Shown here: piece by piece, positions 8,054 to 16,471 of the stretch
Position numbering within the stretch: the stretch's first letter is position 1
Layout: each line of letters begins with the position of its first letter
NCBI GenBank assembly: GCA_934247225.1
Contig: CAKQJE010000010.1
Span: forward strand, 26,710-90,709
DNA from: an uncultured Clostridia bacterium
Lineage (GTDB): Bacteria > Bacillota > Clostridia > Christensenellales > Borkfalkiaceae
Direction: 5' to 3'
Length of the DNA: 64,000 nt
Program-made: the position numbers and the translations under genes
Notes under the pieces: generated by a model
What the model was told of the DNA's origin: nothing
The model's database searches: none
The model's input: the letters and a program-made list of their open reading frames with translations, nothing else

Positions 8054-10372
8054 ATGCAACTTATAATCGTAGAATCGCCGTCAAAGGCAAAAACCATCGA
8101 AAAGTATTTAGGCGGGAAATATAAGGTGGACGCAAGCGGCGGACACGTCAGGGATTTGCCCGAAAAGAGATTGGGCGTGAACATAGCCAAAAACTACGAA
8201 CCCAATTACGTTATATCCGCGGATAAAAAGCCGATTATCAAAAGACTTAAAGAAAAGGTCGAAAAAGCCGATAAAGTTTATCTCGCAACCGACCCGGACA
8301 GAGAGGGAGAAGCGATAAGCTGGCATTTGCAGGAAGTTCTCGGCTTGAAAAATATCGCGCAGAGAATAGAGTTCAACGAAATAAGCGAAAGAGCGGTTAA
8401 AGAAGCTTTGAAAAATCCGAGAGAGATAAATTACAATCTCGTCGATTCTCAGCAGGCGAGAAGAGTTCTCGACAGACTCGTCGGTTATAAGCTCAGCCCC
8501 CTTCTTTGCAAAAGAATACAGAACGGACTTTCCGCGGGGCGCGTGCAGTCTGTCGCGCTCAGAATAATCGTTGACAAAGAACGCGAAATAAAAGCGTTCG
8601 TTCCTACCGAATATTGGAACGTAACCGCGCTTTTGTCGGACGGACAGCATAAGCCTTTCACGGCGTATCTTGCCGAAAAGGACGGAAAGAAGTTCAAACC
8701 CTCGTGCAAGGACGAAGCCGACGCCGTGGAAAACGCGGTTAAATCCGCGAACAACGCTTTTAAAATAAAACAGATCAAAAAGACGGACACAAAGAGCCAC
8801 GCGCTCCCGCCGTTTACGACTTCCACCATGCAGCAGGACGCTTCGGCAAAGCTCAATATGTCGTCGCCTATGTGCATGCAGGTTGCTCAGCACCTTTACG
8901 AAGGTATCGAAACGCCCGAAGGACATCTCGCGCTCGTAACGTATATCAGAACGGACTCCGTGAGAATTTCCGCCGAGTCGCAGATGAGCGCGAGGGAATA
9001 TATAAAAGAGAAATACGGCGAAGAATACGTTCCCGAAAAACCGAATTTCTATAAATCCAAGAAGAACGCGCAGGACGCGCACGAGGCGATCCGCCCGATA
9101 GACGTTCGTCTCACGCCCGAGAAAGTAAAACCCCTTCTCGACAGAAACCACTACAATTTATACAAGCTTATTTACGAGAGATTTATCGCTTCGCAGATGA
9201 GCGAGGCGAAGTACAATTACGTCACGATAGACTCCGTTTGCGGAAACTACACCTTTAAAACCAACGGCAGAACGGTCGTTTTCAAAGGCTATACCGCCGT
9301 TTACGACGATTATAAGGCGACCGACGCGACCGACGACGGCGAAATCGTCAAAGTCATTCCGCCCGTTAAGGAAGGGAACGAAGTCACTTCGGAAAAGCTG
9401 GAAAAAGAACAGAAATTCACCAAGCCGCCCGTGAGATTTACCGACGCGAGCTTAGTCAGAATTATGGAAGAAAAGGGCATCGGCAGACCGTCCACTTACG
9501 CGACGATAATCTCCGTGCTTTCCAAGCGTAAATACACCACAAAAGAAAACAAGTATATCGTGCCTACCGAAATCGCTTTCAGAATAACCGATATGCTCGT
9601 CAAATATTTCCCCGACGTTATGGACGTTTCGTTCACGGCGGATATGGAAGACAAGCTCGACGATATCGAGCAGGGCGGACAGGATTGGCATAAAATAATA
9701 GCCGATTTCTATCCTCCGTTTGCCGAAAAGCTCGCGTTCGCGGCTACCGACGGCGACGAAGTTACCGATATTTTGTGTGAGAAATGCGGCGCGCCGATGA
9801 TAAGAAAGAACGGCAGATACGGCAAATTCCTCGCATGCTCGAATTACCCGAAATGCTCCAACATAAAATCGGAAAAGGAAGAAGTTTCCGACGTAAAATG
9901 CGACAAATGCGGCGCGATGATGGTCTATAAAACGGGTAAATACGGAAAATTCCTCGCTTGCCCGAACTATCCCGAATGCACTAACGTCAAACCTCTCGAC
10001 GAAGAGTCGACGACCGAGAAATGCGAGAAGTGCGGCGGCGAAATGGTCGTCAAAAAAGGCAGATTCGGAAAATACCTGCAATGCACGGCTTGCAAGGCTA
10101 CGAAGAGCTTAGCGGAAAAAATCGGCGTATGCCCGCAGTGCGGCTGCCCGACTCAGAAGATGACGTCCAAGAGCGGAAAAGTGTTCTACGGCTGCTCGGG
10201 ATATCCCGATTGCAACTTTATGAGCTGGGATCTGCCCACGGGCGAACATTGCCCAAAGTGCGGAAGCTATATCGTGCTTGCAAAGGACGGAAAAACGCGC
10301 AAATGCTCGAACAAGGAATGCGATTACACGGATAAGCCGAAAAAAGCCAAAAAAAGCGAAGAAAAGAACTAA
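8054..10372 (+). CDS. topA: DNA topoisomerase I (type IA)
   Basis: Topoisomerase I relaxes negative supercoils through a 5'-phosphotyrosine intermediate. The 772-residue protein starts at an ATG with a TTTTGGAGGAAAT site. The TOPRIM domain is N-terminal: E7 in VESPSKAK and the acidic DPDREGE set (D80, D82, E84). The active-site tyrosine is Y297 in VTYIRTDSVR. From about residue 575 there are four or five Cys4 zinc-ribbon modules (such as CEKCGAPM...CSNYPKCS, CDKCGAMM...CPNYPECT, CEKCGGEM), then a Lys-rich tail. It follows dprA by 76 bp and precedes trmFO by 6 bp, the standard Firmicutes order. Confidence 0.98.
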   Translation: MQLIIVESPSKAKTIEKYLGGKYKVDASGGHVRDLPEKRLGVNIAKNYEPNYVISADKKPIIKRLKEKVEKADKVYLATDPDREGEAISWHLQEVLGLKNIAQRIEFNEISERAVKEALKNPREINYNLVDSQQARRVLDRLVGYKLSPLLCKRIQNGLSAGRVQSVALRIIVDKEREIKAFVPTEYWNVTALLSDGQHKPFTAYLAEKDGKKFKPSCKDEADAVENAVKSANNAFKIKQIKKTDTKSHALPPFTTSTMQQDASAKLNMSSPMCMQVAQHLYEGIETPEGHLALVTYIRTDSVRISAESQMSAREYIKEKYGEEYVPEKPNFYKSKKNAQDAHEAIRPIDVRLTPEKVKPLLDRNHYNLYKLIYERFIASQMSEAKYNYVTIDSVCGNYTFKTNGRTVVFKGYTAVYDDYKATDATDDGEIVKVIPPVKEGNEVTSEKLEKEQKFTKPPVRFTDASLVRIMEEKGIGRPSTYATIISVLSKRKYTTKENKYIVPTEIAFRITDMLVKYFPDVMDVSFTADMEDKLDDIEQGGQDWHKIIADFYPPFAEKLAFAATDGDEVTDILCEKCGAPMIRKNGRYGKFLACSNYPKCSNIKSEKEEVSDVKCDKCGAMMVYKTGKYGKFLACPNYPECTNVKPLDEESTTEKCEKCGGEMVVKKGRFGKYLQCTACKATKSLAEKIGVCPQCGCPTQKMTSKSGKVFYGCSGYPDCNFMSWDLPTGEHCPKCGSYIVLAKDGKTRKCSNKECDYTDKPKKAKKSEEKN

Positions 10373-10378
10373 AAATCA

Positions 10379-11692
10379 ATGAAAGAAAAGATAAAAATAA
10401 TCGGCGGCGGACTTGCGGGCAGCGAAGCGGCGTATTACCTTGCGAAAAAAGGCTATGAAATCGAGCTTTACGACATAAAGCCGAACTCGTTCACGCCCGC
10501 GCATAAAAGCCCGCTGTTCGGCGAACTCGTCTGTTCCAATTCGCTCAAAAGCAACGACGTTTACGCCAACGCCTGCGGACTTTTAAAAGAAGAAATGCGT
10601 ATTTTAGGCTCGATGGTCATAGAATGCGCGGACAAAACGAGAGTTCCCGCGGGTGCGGCGCTCGCCGTCGACAGAGACGAGTTTGCGAAGAGTATCACCG
10701 AAAAACTTAAATCGATGCCGAATATCCGCTTTATATGCGAAGAGGCGGAGAGTTTCGATTTAAACGACAACGTTATCGTTGCGACAGGGCCGCTGACGAC
10801 GGGCAAGCTTTGCGATTTTATAAAATCGATCACGGGCGACGGGTTTTATTTTTACGACGCCGCCGCGCCCATAATTTCGGGCGAGTCGATCGATATGAGC
10901 GAAGCTTTCGTGTCCGACAGATACGGCGAAGCGGGCGAGGGCGATTACGTCAACTGCCCGATAGACAAGGACGGATATCTCGAATTTTATAAAGAACTTA
11001 TTTCCGCGAAACGCGCCGAACTTCACGATTTCGAGGACGTTAAAGTTTTCGAGGGGTGTATGCCCGTGGAAGTAATGGCGGCTCGCGGCGAAGACACGCT
11101 GAGGTTCGGACCGTTAAAGCCCGTGGGGCTTACCGACCCGAGGACGGGAAAACGCGCATACGCCTGCCTGCAACTGAGAAAAGAGGACGAAGAGGGCAGA
11201 AGATACAATATGGTCGGGTTTCAGACAAATCTGTTGTTTCCCGAGCAGAAAAGAGTGTTCTCGATTTTTCCCGCGCTTAAAAACGCGGAGTTTCTGCGCT
11301 ACGGCGTAATGCACAAAAACACCTATATAAACTCCCCGAAAAATTTGAACTCCGATTTTTCGATGAAAGATCATCCGAGCGTTTATTTCGCGGGACAGAT
11401 CACGGGCGTCGAGGGCTACGTCGAAAGTACGGTAAGCGGGCTTATGGCGGCTATAAATATCGACAGAAAACTTTCGGGCAAAGAACCGCTTAAACTTAAC
11501 TCGGACACGGTGACGGGCGCGTTGTCGGAATATATCGCGTCCAAAAACGAAGATTTTCAGCCGATGAACGCAAATTACGGTATACTTTCGCCCCTTCCTT
11601 TGTCTTTCGGAAAGGTTAAAAAAGCCGATAAAAAGAGGATTTTAAGCGAAAGAGCGATAAAAGAAATAAAAATTATCAAGGAACAGTTATGA
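10379..11692 (+). CDS. trmFO: Folate- and FAD-dependent tRNA (uracil-54-C5) methyltransferase
   Basis: TrmFO makes ribothymidine 54 in the T-loop of tRNA, taking the methyl group from methylenetetrahydrofolate and reducing it with FADH2. The 437-residue length is normal. The FAD-binding loop is [13 protein letters not shown] (residues 7-19). The two cysteines associated with catalysis are visible as C52 (LVCSNSLKS) and C227 (EGCMPVEVM). It lies 6 bp after topA with a weak binding site, so it is probably coupled to topA, and its stop overlaps the hslV start by 4 nt. In many Firmicutes xerC lies between trmFO and hslV; here it is missing. Confidence 0.97.
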   Translation: MKEKIKIIGGGLAGSEAAYYLAKKGYEIELYDIKPNSFTPAHKSPLFGELVCSNSLKSNDVYANACGLLKEEMRILGSMVIECADKTRVPAGAALAVDRDEFAKSITEKLKSMPNIRFICEEAESFDLNDNVIVATGPLTTGKLCDFIKSITGDGFYFYDAAAPIISGESIDMSEAFVSDRYGEAGEGDYVNCPIDKDGYLEFYKELISAKRAELHDFEDVKVFEGCMPVEVMAARGEDTLRFGPLKPVGLTDPRTGKRAYACLQLRKEDEEGRRYNMVGFQTNLLFPEQKRVFSIFPALKNAEFLRYGVMHKNTYINSPKNLNSDFSMKDHPSVYFAGQITGVEGYVESTVSGLMAAINIDRKLSGKEPLKLNSDTVTGALSEYIASKNEDFQPMNANYGILSPLPLSFGKVKKADKKRILSERAIKEIKIIKEQL

Positions 11693-12228
11693 GTATAGAA
11701 TTTAAAGGAACAACCATTTGCGCCGTGAGAAAGGACGGCAAAACGGCTATCGCGGGCGACGGTCAGGTCACGATGGGCGAGTCGGTCGTTTTCAAAAACA
11801 GCGCGAGAAAAGTAAGAAGAATATATAACGGCAACGTCGTTATAGGTTTTGCGGGCGGCGTTGCGGACGCGTTCTCGCTTTGCGAGAGGTTCGAGGCGAT
11901 GCTCAATAAATACGCGGGCAATTTAGAGCGCAGCGCGGTGGAACTCGCCGAGCAGTGGCGCAGAGATCAGGCGGGCAGAAAGCTCGAAGCGATGATGATC
12001 TGCGCGGATAAAAACAATCTGCTTATAATCTCCGGTATGGGCGACGTTATGGAACCCGACGGCGACGTGTGCGCTATCGGAAGCGGCGGAAATTACGCTT
12101 TGGCGGCGGCGAGAGCTTTGGTCGAGGAAACAAATCTGAGCGCGGAAGAAATCGCTACGAAAGCGCTCAAAATCGCAAGCAAAATATGTATTTTCACCAA
12201 CGACAACATTCGTTGCGAAGTCGTTTGA
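11689..12228 (+). CDS. hslV: HslV (ClpQ) peptidase subunit
   Basis: HslV is the double-hexameric threonine protease core of the HslUV (ClpQY) ATP-dependent protease. The 179-residue sequence has the conserved [21 protein letters not shown] start. The nucleophile should be T8, exposed after removal of a short 7-residue propeptide (MSIEFKG); in Gammaproteobacteria only the Met is removed. Further family motifs are [14 protein letters not shown] and [16 protein letters not shown]. It overlaps trmFO by 4 nt and precedes its ATPase partner hslU by 43 bp. Confidence 0.96.
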   Translation: MSIEFKGTTICAVRKDGKTAIAGDGQVTMGESVVFKNSARKVRRIYNGNVVIGFAGGVADAFSLCERFEAMLNKYAGNLERSAVELAEQWRRDQAGRKLEAMMICADKNNLLIISGMGDVMEPDGDVCAIGSGGNYALAAARALVEETNLSAEEIATKALKIASKICIFTNDNIRCEVV

Positions 12229-12271
12229 CGGCGCGGCGTATCGGCATATTTAAGTCAGGGAGGTTTTTTAA

Positions 12272-13582
12272 ATGGATTTAAGCCCCAGAGAGATAGTTAA
12301 AGAACTCGATAAATACATTATCGGGCAGGACAGGGCGAAGCGCGCGGTTGCAGTCGCTCTTCGCAACAGATACAGAAGAAGTCAGCTTTCGGACGAACTT
12401 CGCGAGGAGATTACGCCGAAAAATATAATCATGAAAGGACCTACGGGCGTAGGTAAAACCGAAATCGCAAGGAGACTTGCAAAGCTTGTCAAAGCACCGT
12501 TTATAAAAGTCGAAGCCACGAAGTATACCGAAGTGGGCTATGTCGGCAGAGACGTGGAGTCGATGATAAGGGATCTCGTAGAGGCGAGCTACCGTATGGT
12601 AAAAGAAGAGCAGGTTGCGGTCGTGTCCAAAAAAGCGACTGCCGTTGCCGAGAAAAAAGTACTCGGGGTTTTAACCGAGGCTTTAAAAACCGAGCGCGGA
12701 GACAAGCCTAAGGAAGAATGGGAAACCGAAATTTTAAACAAGCTCCGCGGCGGCGAGTACGATAAATTTCCTATCGAGATAGACGTTGCCGAGGAGAATA
12801 AGCCGCTTGAACTTATGAACGGTATGGGCGCGGAAATTTCGATCGGTTCGATTTTCGGCGATATGATGCCCAAAAAACGCAAACGCAGAAAGATCACCGT
12901 TAAAGAAGCGATGGCTTTGATCGTTGCGGAGGAAAGCGAAAAGCTTATCGATAACGACGCTGTGAAATCGGAAGCCGTGAGAAGAGCCGAAGAAGAGGGA
13001 ATTATCTTCATCGACGAAATAGATAAAATCGCGAGCGGGGCAAAATCGAACGGTCAGGACGTTTCGAGAGAGGGCGTGCAGAGAGATATTCTGCCTATCG
13101 TCGAAGGATCGGCGGTCAACACCAAGTACGGAATCGTCAAAACCGATTATATTCTGTTCATCGCGGCGGGCGCGTTCCACGTTTCGGCTGTCGAGGATCT
13201 TATTCCCGAATTGCAGGGCAGATTCCCGATAAAGGTCGAACTCGATTCGCTCACCAAGGACGATTTCGTGAACATTCTCACCATTCCGCAGAACGCGATA
13301 ACTTCGCAGTACGCCCATCTTCTCGCCGTGGATAACATCGAGCTTGTTTTCACGCCCGAAGCCATTTCCGAAATCGCCGAAATTTCGGCGGAAATCAACG
13401 CCACGAGCGAAGATATCGGCGCGAGAAGACTGCACACCGTTATGGAAAATCTCTTAGAGGATATTTCCTATAACGCGGGTGGGGATATTCCGCTTACCAA
13501 GGTTGTTGTGGACGAAAAGTACGTCGAAGAGCATTTATCTAAGGAAATAGCGGCTCAGAGCGTTAAAAAGTATATTTTATAA
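12272..13582 (+). CDS. hslU: HslU (ClpY) ATPase subunit
   Basis: HslU is the AAA+ unfoldase that feeds substrates into HslV. The 436-residue protein has Walker A GPTGVGKT (56-63), Walker B EGIIFIDEIDKIA, and a variable I-domain between them (about residues 110-225). The C-terminus ends in KKYIL, fitting the hydrophobic tail that inserts between HslV subunits to activate it. The start has GGGAGG seven to eight bases upstream. It follows hslV and precedes hisS by only 21 bp, so histidyl-tRNA synthetase is probably in the same transcript. Confidence 0.97.
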   Translation: MDLSPREIVKELDKYIIGQDRAKRAVAVALRNRYRRSQLSDELREEITPKNIIMKGPTGVGKTEIARRLAKLVKAPFIKVEATKYTEVGYVGRDVESMIRDLVEASYRMVKEEQVAVVSKKATAVAEKKVLGVLTEALKTERGDKPKEEWETEILNKLRGGEYDKFPIEIDVAEENKPLELMNGMGAEISIGSIFGDMMPKKRKRRKITVKEAMALIVAEESEKLIDNDAVKSEAVRRAEEEGIIFIDEIDKIASGAKSNGQDVSREGVQRDILPIVEGSAVNTKYGIVKTDYILFIAAGAFHVSAVEDLIPELQGRFPIKVELDSLTKDDFVNILTIPQNAITSQYAHLLAVDNIELVFTPEAISEIAEISAEINATSEDIGARRLHTVMENLLEDISYNAGGDIPLTKVVVDEKYVEEHLSKEIAAQSVKKYIL

Positions 13583-13603
13583 AGATTTAAAGAGGATAAA
13601 GAA

Positions 13604-14851
13604 ATGATAAACATACCCAAGGGAACAAAGGACGTTCTGCCTTTCGAAAGTTATAAGTGGCACTACGTCGAAAGAATTGCGAGAGAAACCGCCGATTTAT
13701 ACTGCTTAAACGAAATTCGTACCCCCACTTTCGAACATACCGAGTTGTTTTTAAGAAGCGTGGGCGACACGACAGATATAGTAAATAAGGAAATGTATAC
13801 TTTCCTCGACAAGGGCGAGAGAAGCATCACCTTAAAGCCCGAGGGAACGGCGGGCGTTGCGAGAAGCTTTATCGAAAACGGACTTTTTAACAACGCCATG
13901 CCCCTTAAAATGTATTATATCACGCCCGTGTTCCGTTACGAGAACCCGCAGAAAGGAAGGCTCAGAGAACACCACCAATTCGGCGTGGAAGTTTACGGCG
14001 GCGCGGGCGCGGATACCGACGCGGAAGTCATCAAGCTTGCTTACACCGTTTTGAAAAAATGCGGACTTTCGGTTAAGCTTTATATCAACAGCATGGGCTG
14101 CCCCGAGTGCAGAAAGAAGTATAACGAAGCTTTGAAATGTTATTTTGCCGACAAGCTCGACAAGCTTTGCCCCACCTGCCGCGAAAGATATTATAAAAAT
14201 CCTCTTCGTATTCTCGACTGCAAAGAGGAGGGCTGCAAGGTTCTTTGTAAGGACGCGCCGAAGATCGTCGATTATCTTTGCGACGATTGCTCCGCGCACT
14301 TCAAAAAATTGCAGGAACTTTTAACCGATTGCGGCGTTGCTTACGAGATAAATCCGTTTATCGTGAGAGGTCTGGATTACTACACGAAGACCGTTTTCGA
14401 GTTCGTAACAACAGCTCTCGGCTCGCAAGGCACCGTCTGCGGCGGCGGAAGATACGACAATCTTATCTCCCAGCTCGGCGGAACGCCCACCTGCGGCGTA
14501 GGTTTCGGTATGGGTATCGAAAGACTTTTAATGCTTATGGAAGCCGAAAACGTCGTTATCCCCACGCACGATAACGCTAAGCTGTATATCGCCACTATGG
14601 GCGACGAAGCCTATAAAAAAGCGTTTGAAATCGTATCCGTTTTAAGAGACAAGGGCGTTAAGGCGGAGGTCGATCACGCGGGCAGAGGCGTTAAGGCGCA
14701 GTTTAAATACGCCGATAAAATCCACGCCGAAAACGTCATAACTCTCGGCGAAAACGAGCTTAATTCGGGCGTTTGTCAAATCAAAAATATGGCGGACGGA
14801 ACGCAGAAAGAAATCAAAATCGACGAAATTCCGACATATGTCGGAAGATAA
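13604..14851 (+). CDS. hisS: Histidyl-tRNA synthetase
   Basis: This class II synthetase charges tRNA-His. The 415-residue protein starts IPKGTKDVLPFES; motif 2 is in the FRYENPQKGRLREHHQFGVE region; the histidine-binding segments are GLDYYTKTVFEF and GGGRYDNLISQLGG. The C-terminal anticodon-binding domain begins near residue 325. A Cys-rich insertion (CPECRKKY...CPTCRERY...CDDC, roughly residues 165-230) is of a kind seen in clostridial HisRS and may bind zinc. The binding site is GAGG before the ATG. The final codons coincide with a perfect 18-bp palindrome (14829-14846). No T-box precedes it; the upstream gap is only 21 bp. Confidence 0.96.
   Translation: MINIPKGTKDVLPFESYKWHYVERIARETADLYCLNEIRTPTFEHTELFLRSVGDTTDIVNKEMYTFLDKGERSITLKPEGTAGVARSFIENGLFNNAMPLKMYYITPVFRYENPQKGRLREHHQFGVEVYGGAGADTDAEVIKLAYTVLKKCGLSVKLYINSMGCPECRKKYNEALKCYFADKLDKLCPTCRERYYKNPLRILDCKEEGCKVLCKDAPKIVDYLCDDCSAHFKKLQELLTDCGVAYEINPFIVRGLDYYTKTVFEFVTTALGSQGTVCGGGRYDNLISQLGGTPTCGVGFGMGIERLLMLMEAENVVIPTHDNAKLYIATMGDEAYKKAFEIVSVLRDKGVKAEVDHAGRGVKAQFKYADKIHAENVITLGENELNSGVCQIKNMADGTQKEIKIDEIPTYVGR
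14829..14846. repeat. 18-bp perfect palindrome at the 3' end of hisS
   Basis: TTCCGACATATGTCGGAA, inside the last codons of hisS and five bases before the end of its stop codon. It has no T-tract, so it is not a standard terminator. It could fold in the mRNA or be a protein site. Confidence 0.6.
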
Positions 14852-14863
14852 CGCACATAATAA

Positions 14864-14925
14864 GTTCGGGGTAATTGCATTTCGGGCGTGGCATAAACGA
14901 AAAATTTTTCAGCCCGAAGCCGAAC
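14864..14925 (+). other. Nested hairpin in the hisS-thioredoxin gap
   Basis: Outer arms GTTCGG (14864-14869) and CCGAAC (14920-14925) enclose inner arms TTCGGGC (14881-14887) and GCCCGAA (14912-14918). The hairpin is followed by an A-rich stretch and then the thioredoxin ribosome binding site. It may partly terminate or stabilise the message. Confidence 0.45.
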
Positions 14926-14944
14926 AAAAAATAAGGAGATCACA

Positions 14945-15274
14945 ATGGAAGAAAAGATAATAAACGTTTTAGACGACGAATTCGAAACCGAAGTTTTAAA
15001 GGCTGACAAGCCCGTTCTCGTAGATTTCTGGGCGAGCTGGTGTATGCCGTGCAAAATGCAGGGCGAAGTTCTGCACGAAGTTTTCCCGAAGCTTGCGGGT
15101 AAAGTGAAGGTCGTAAAAGTCAACGTAGACGAAAGCGAAAAGACGGCTATAAAGTACGGCATATCGAGTATTCCCACGCTTATGGTTTTCGTAGGCGGGG
15201 AGATAAAAGAGAAAACCGTAGGGCTTTCTTCGTCCGCGGAGATAAGCGAAATGCTTATAAAATACATTGGCTGA
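14945..15274 (+). CDS. trxA: Thioredoxin with a CMPC active site
   Basis: A 109-residue thioredoxin that reduces protein disulfides in the cytoplasm (no signal peptide). The fold is clear: VLVDFWASWCMPCK with the redox cysteines C33 and C36, the VKVNVDESEKTAIKYGISSIPT stretch with the cis-proline, and the C-terminal helix. The middle dipeptide is Met-Pro in place of the usual Gly-Pro; CMPC is uncommon and could shift the redox potential or partner choice. A strong AAGGAG site precedes the ATG. No thioredoxin reductase is nearby. The gene name is given by family; paralogs elsewhere are likely. Confidence 0.9.
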   Translation: MEEKIINVLDDEFETEVLKADKPVLVDFWASWCMPCKMQGEVLHEVFPKLAGKVKVVKVNVDESEKTAIKYGISSIPTLMVFVGGEIKEKTVGLSSSAEISEMLIKYIG

Positions 15275-15818
15275 TTAGTTTCGATTAAACTGCAAAAATG
15301 CGGCTATAAGTCGATTATCGCAATAAATTTAAAATAAAAACGGCATATGCGCACCTTAAAAAAGAGTTTTGCATATGCCGTTTTGATATTGCCGAAAACC
15401 GAAACATCTTCGCTTGGTAACAATCTTCCGCTTAAAAACAAAGCAATATGCGGAAAACCGAATCCCGTCGCGTTCGGAAGATAAAGCCTTATGTTATTTT
15501 TCTGTTTCGGAGCAGGCTTAAAATCTTCGCGTGGGTAAAATATCCGCAAAACTCCTTTTTAAAAGCCTTTTGTGGCTTTTCCCGTCCTTTCGGACGTCTA
15601 ATCCCTCTGTAAATACATAAGTTTGCGGATTGTTCTGATGATTACGATTTTCGGCAAGCGACGGAATTCTTTTTTATTTTCGGCAGACGTGCCGATTTTA
15701 TGTCGCTCACCGTTTTTTTATGAAAAAAAACGTTCTTTCAAATATTCGTAACACTACTATATCACGCCCAAAGGGCGTATGTCAAGCATTTTACGCCTAT
15801 GGGTTGTAAAATCTACAT
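15275..15818. other. Repeat-rich gap between trxA and the XRE regulator
   Basis: No convincing gene. In order it contains a copy of the repeated 14-mer (15304-15317), a long hairpin (15337-15384), a second hairpin with an AAAAGCC/GGCTTTT stem (15561-15580), a small CGTCC/GGACG hairpin (15583-15596), and AT-rich sequence up to the regulator start. An 81-codon open frame on the minus strand (15304-15549) has no binding site or recognisable family and is treated as spurious. Confidence 0.6.
15337..15384 (+). terminator. Long hairpin after trxA, probable terminator
   Basis: A perfect 14-bp stem (AAAACGGCATATGC at 15337-15350 with its complement at 15371-15384) closes a 20-nt loop and ends in TTTTGAT. 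The A and T flanks make it symmetrical, so it could work in both directions. Confidence 0.6.
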
Positions 15819-16046
15819 ATGATAACGATAGCGCAGATACAAAAAAAGATTGCAGAAGCGATAAAACAAAGCGGAAAAACGCAGACGGAGATAGGCAGAC
15901 AGCTCGGGATATCTCAACAGACGGTATCCCACTATGTAAAGGGCGACAAACTTCCCGCTCTCGATACGCTTGCGAATTTATGTGTTTTATTAGACGTGGA
16001 TCCTGCGGATATTTTATGCACGGAGGACTACGAAAAAGAATGTTGA
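15819..16046 (+). CDS. Small XRE-family DNA-binding regulator
   Basis: A 75-residue single-domain helix-turn-helix protein of the Cro/C1 type. The recognition unit is QTEIGRQLGISQQTVSHYVKG (about residues 22-42), followed by LPALDTLANLCVLLDVDPADIL, the usual fourth and fifth helices. There is no effector domain, so it is probably a dimeric repressor. No ribosome binding site precedes the ATG; instead a TAAAAT hexamer (15807-15812) ends six bases before it, suggesting a leaderless mRNA. It is isolated between repeat-rich gaps, so its targets are unknown. Confidence 0.85.
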   Translation: MITIAQIQKKIAEAIKQSGKTQTEIGRQLGISQQTVSHYVKGDKLPALDTLANLCVLLDVDPADILCTEDYEKEC

Positions 16047-16123
16047 CTCGCTTTAAAAAAATTTAAGGCGATTTTAAAATTAAATAGTAAATAAACCGAT
16101 AAATAAGGTAAAATCTACCTCAT

Positions 16124-16220
16124 ATTGTATTGTCTCATTATATAATTGTATTGTCTCATTATATAATTGTGTTGTCTTATTATGTAATTGTTGTGGGTAT
16201 ATAATTGTTGTGGGTTGGCA
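16124..16220. repeat. 21-bp / 17-bp AT-rich tandem repeats
   Basis: Two identical 21-bp units (16124-16144 and 16145-16165), a third with three changes (16166-16186), then two 17-bp units starting ATTGTTGTGGG (16187-16203 and 16204-16220). The shortening suggests a deletion followed by re-amplification. Confidence 0.9.
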
Positions 16221-16263
16221 AAATGCCGCGGGCGGAGGAAATTTTCCTCCGCCCGCGGCATTT
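16221..16263. repeat. 43-bp perfect palindrome (REP-like)
   Basis: Twenty-one-base arms pair perfectly around a single central T. The outer part of the arm, ATGCCGCGGGC, is shared with the hairpin before ybaK (27698-27747). Lacking a T-tract, it looks like a repetitive extragenic palindrome more than a terminator. Confidence 0.8.
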
Positions 16264-16339
16264 AAAGTAGTAATGTGAAATGGTGTCAGACTTCCCGGTT
16301 GGGAAAGCAAAGTTTTTTTTCAGGCAAACAAATAAAATA

Positions 16340-16370
16340 GCCTTCTCCAAAGGGAGAAGGCTTTCTTTCA
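16340..16370 (+). terminator. Terminator downstream of the XRE gene
   Basis: Stem GCCTTCTCC (16340-16348) with GGAGAAGGC (16353-16361), a 4-nt loop, then TTTCTTTC. It probably protects the convergent radA gene from read-through. Confidence 0.65.
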
Positions 16371-16471
16371 ATTCTTTCTTTTGCGCGTGTCCTCTTCCGT
16401 CAAATCTTCGCGGAAAGCCGCTCGATTTGCCACCTTCCCCGAGTGGGGAAGCAAGAACTTTTTTAAAAATA

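Larger units (their letters stand above)
16047..16471. other. Cluster of minisatellite and palindromic repeats
   Basis: No credible gene. The gap holds an AT-rich minisatellite (16124-16220), a 43-bp perfect palindrome (16221-16263), a GGTT-loop hairpin followed by eight T (about 16288-16319), a terminator (16340-16370), and a CTTCCCC/GGGGAAG hairpin (16434-16451) followed by AAGAAC and six T. The first and last hairpins resemble each other (TTCCC...GGGAA, AGCAA, T-tract), as if copies of one dispersed element. Minus-strand open frames crossing it encode only the repeat (YNETIQL) and are rejected. Confidence 0.65.

Noticed and set aside
15304..15549. 81-codon minus-strand gene
   Set aside because: No ribosome binding site, no family similarity, and it crosses a long hairpin and a repeat copy.
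16080..16310. Minus-strand gene with YNETIQL repeats
   Set aside because: It merely translates the AT-rich minisatellite and palindrome; no binding site or family.
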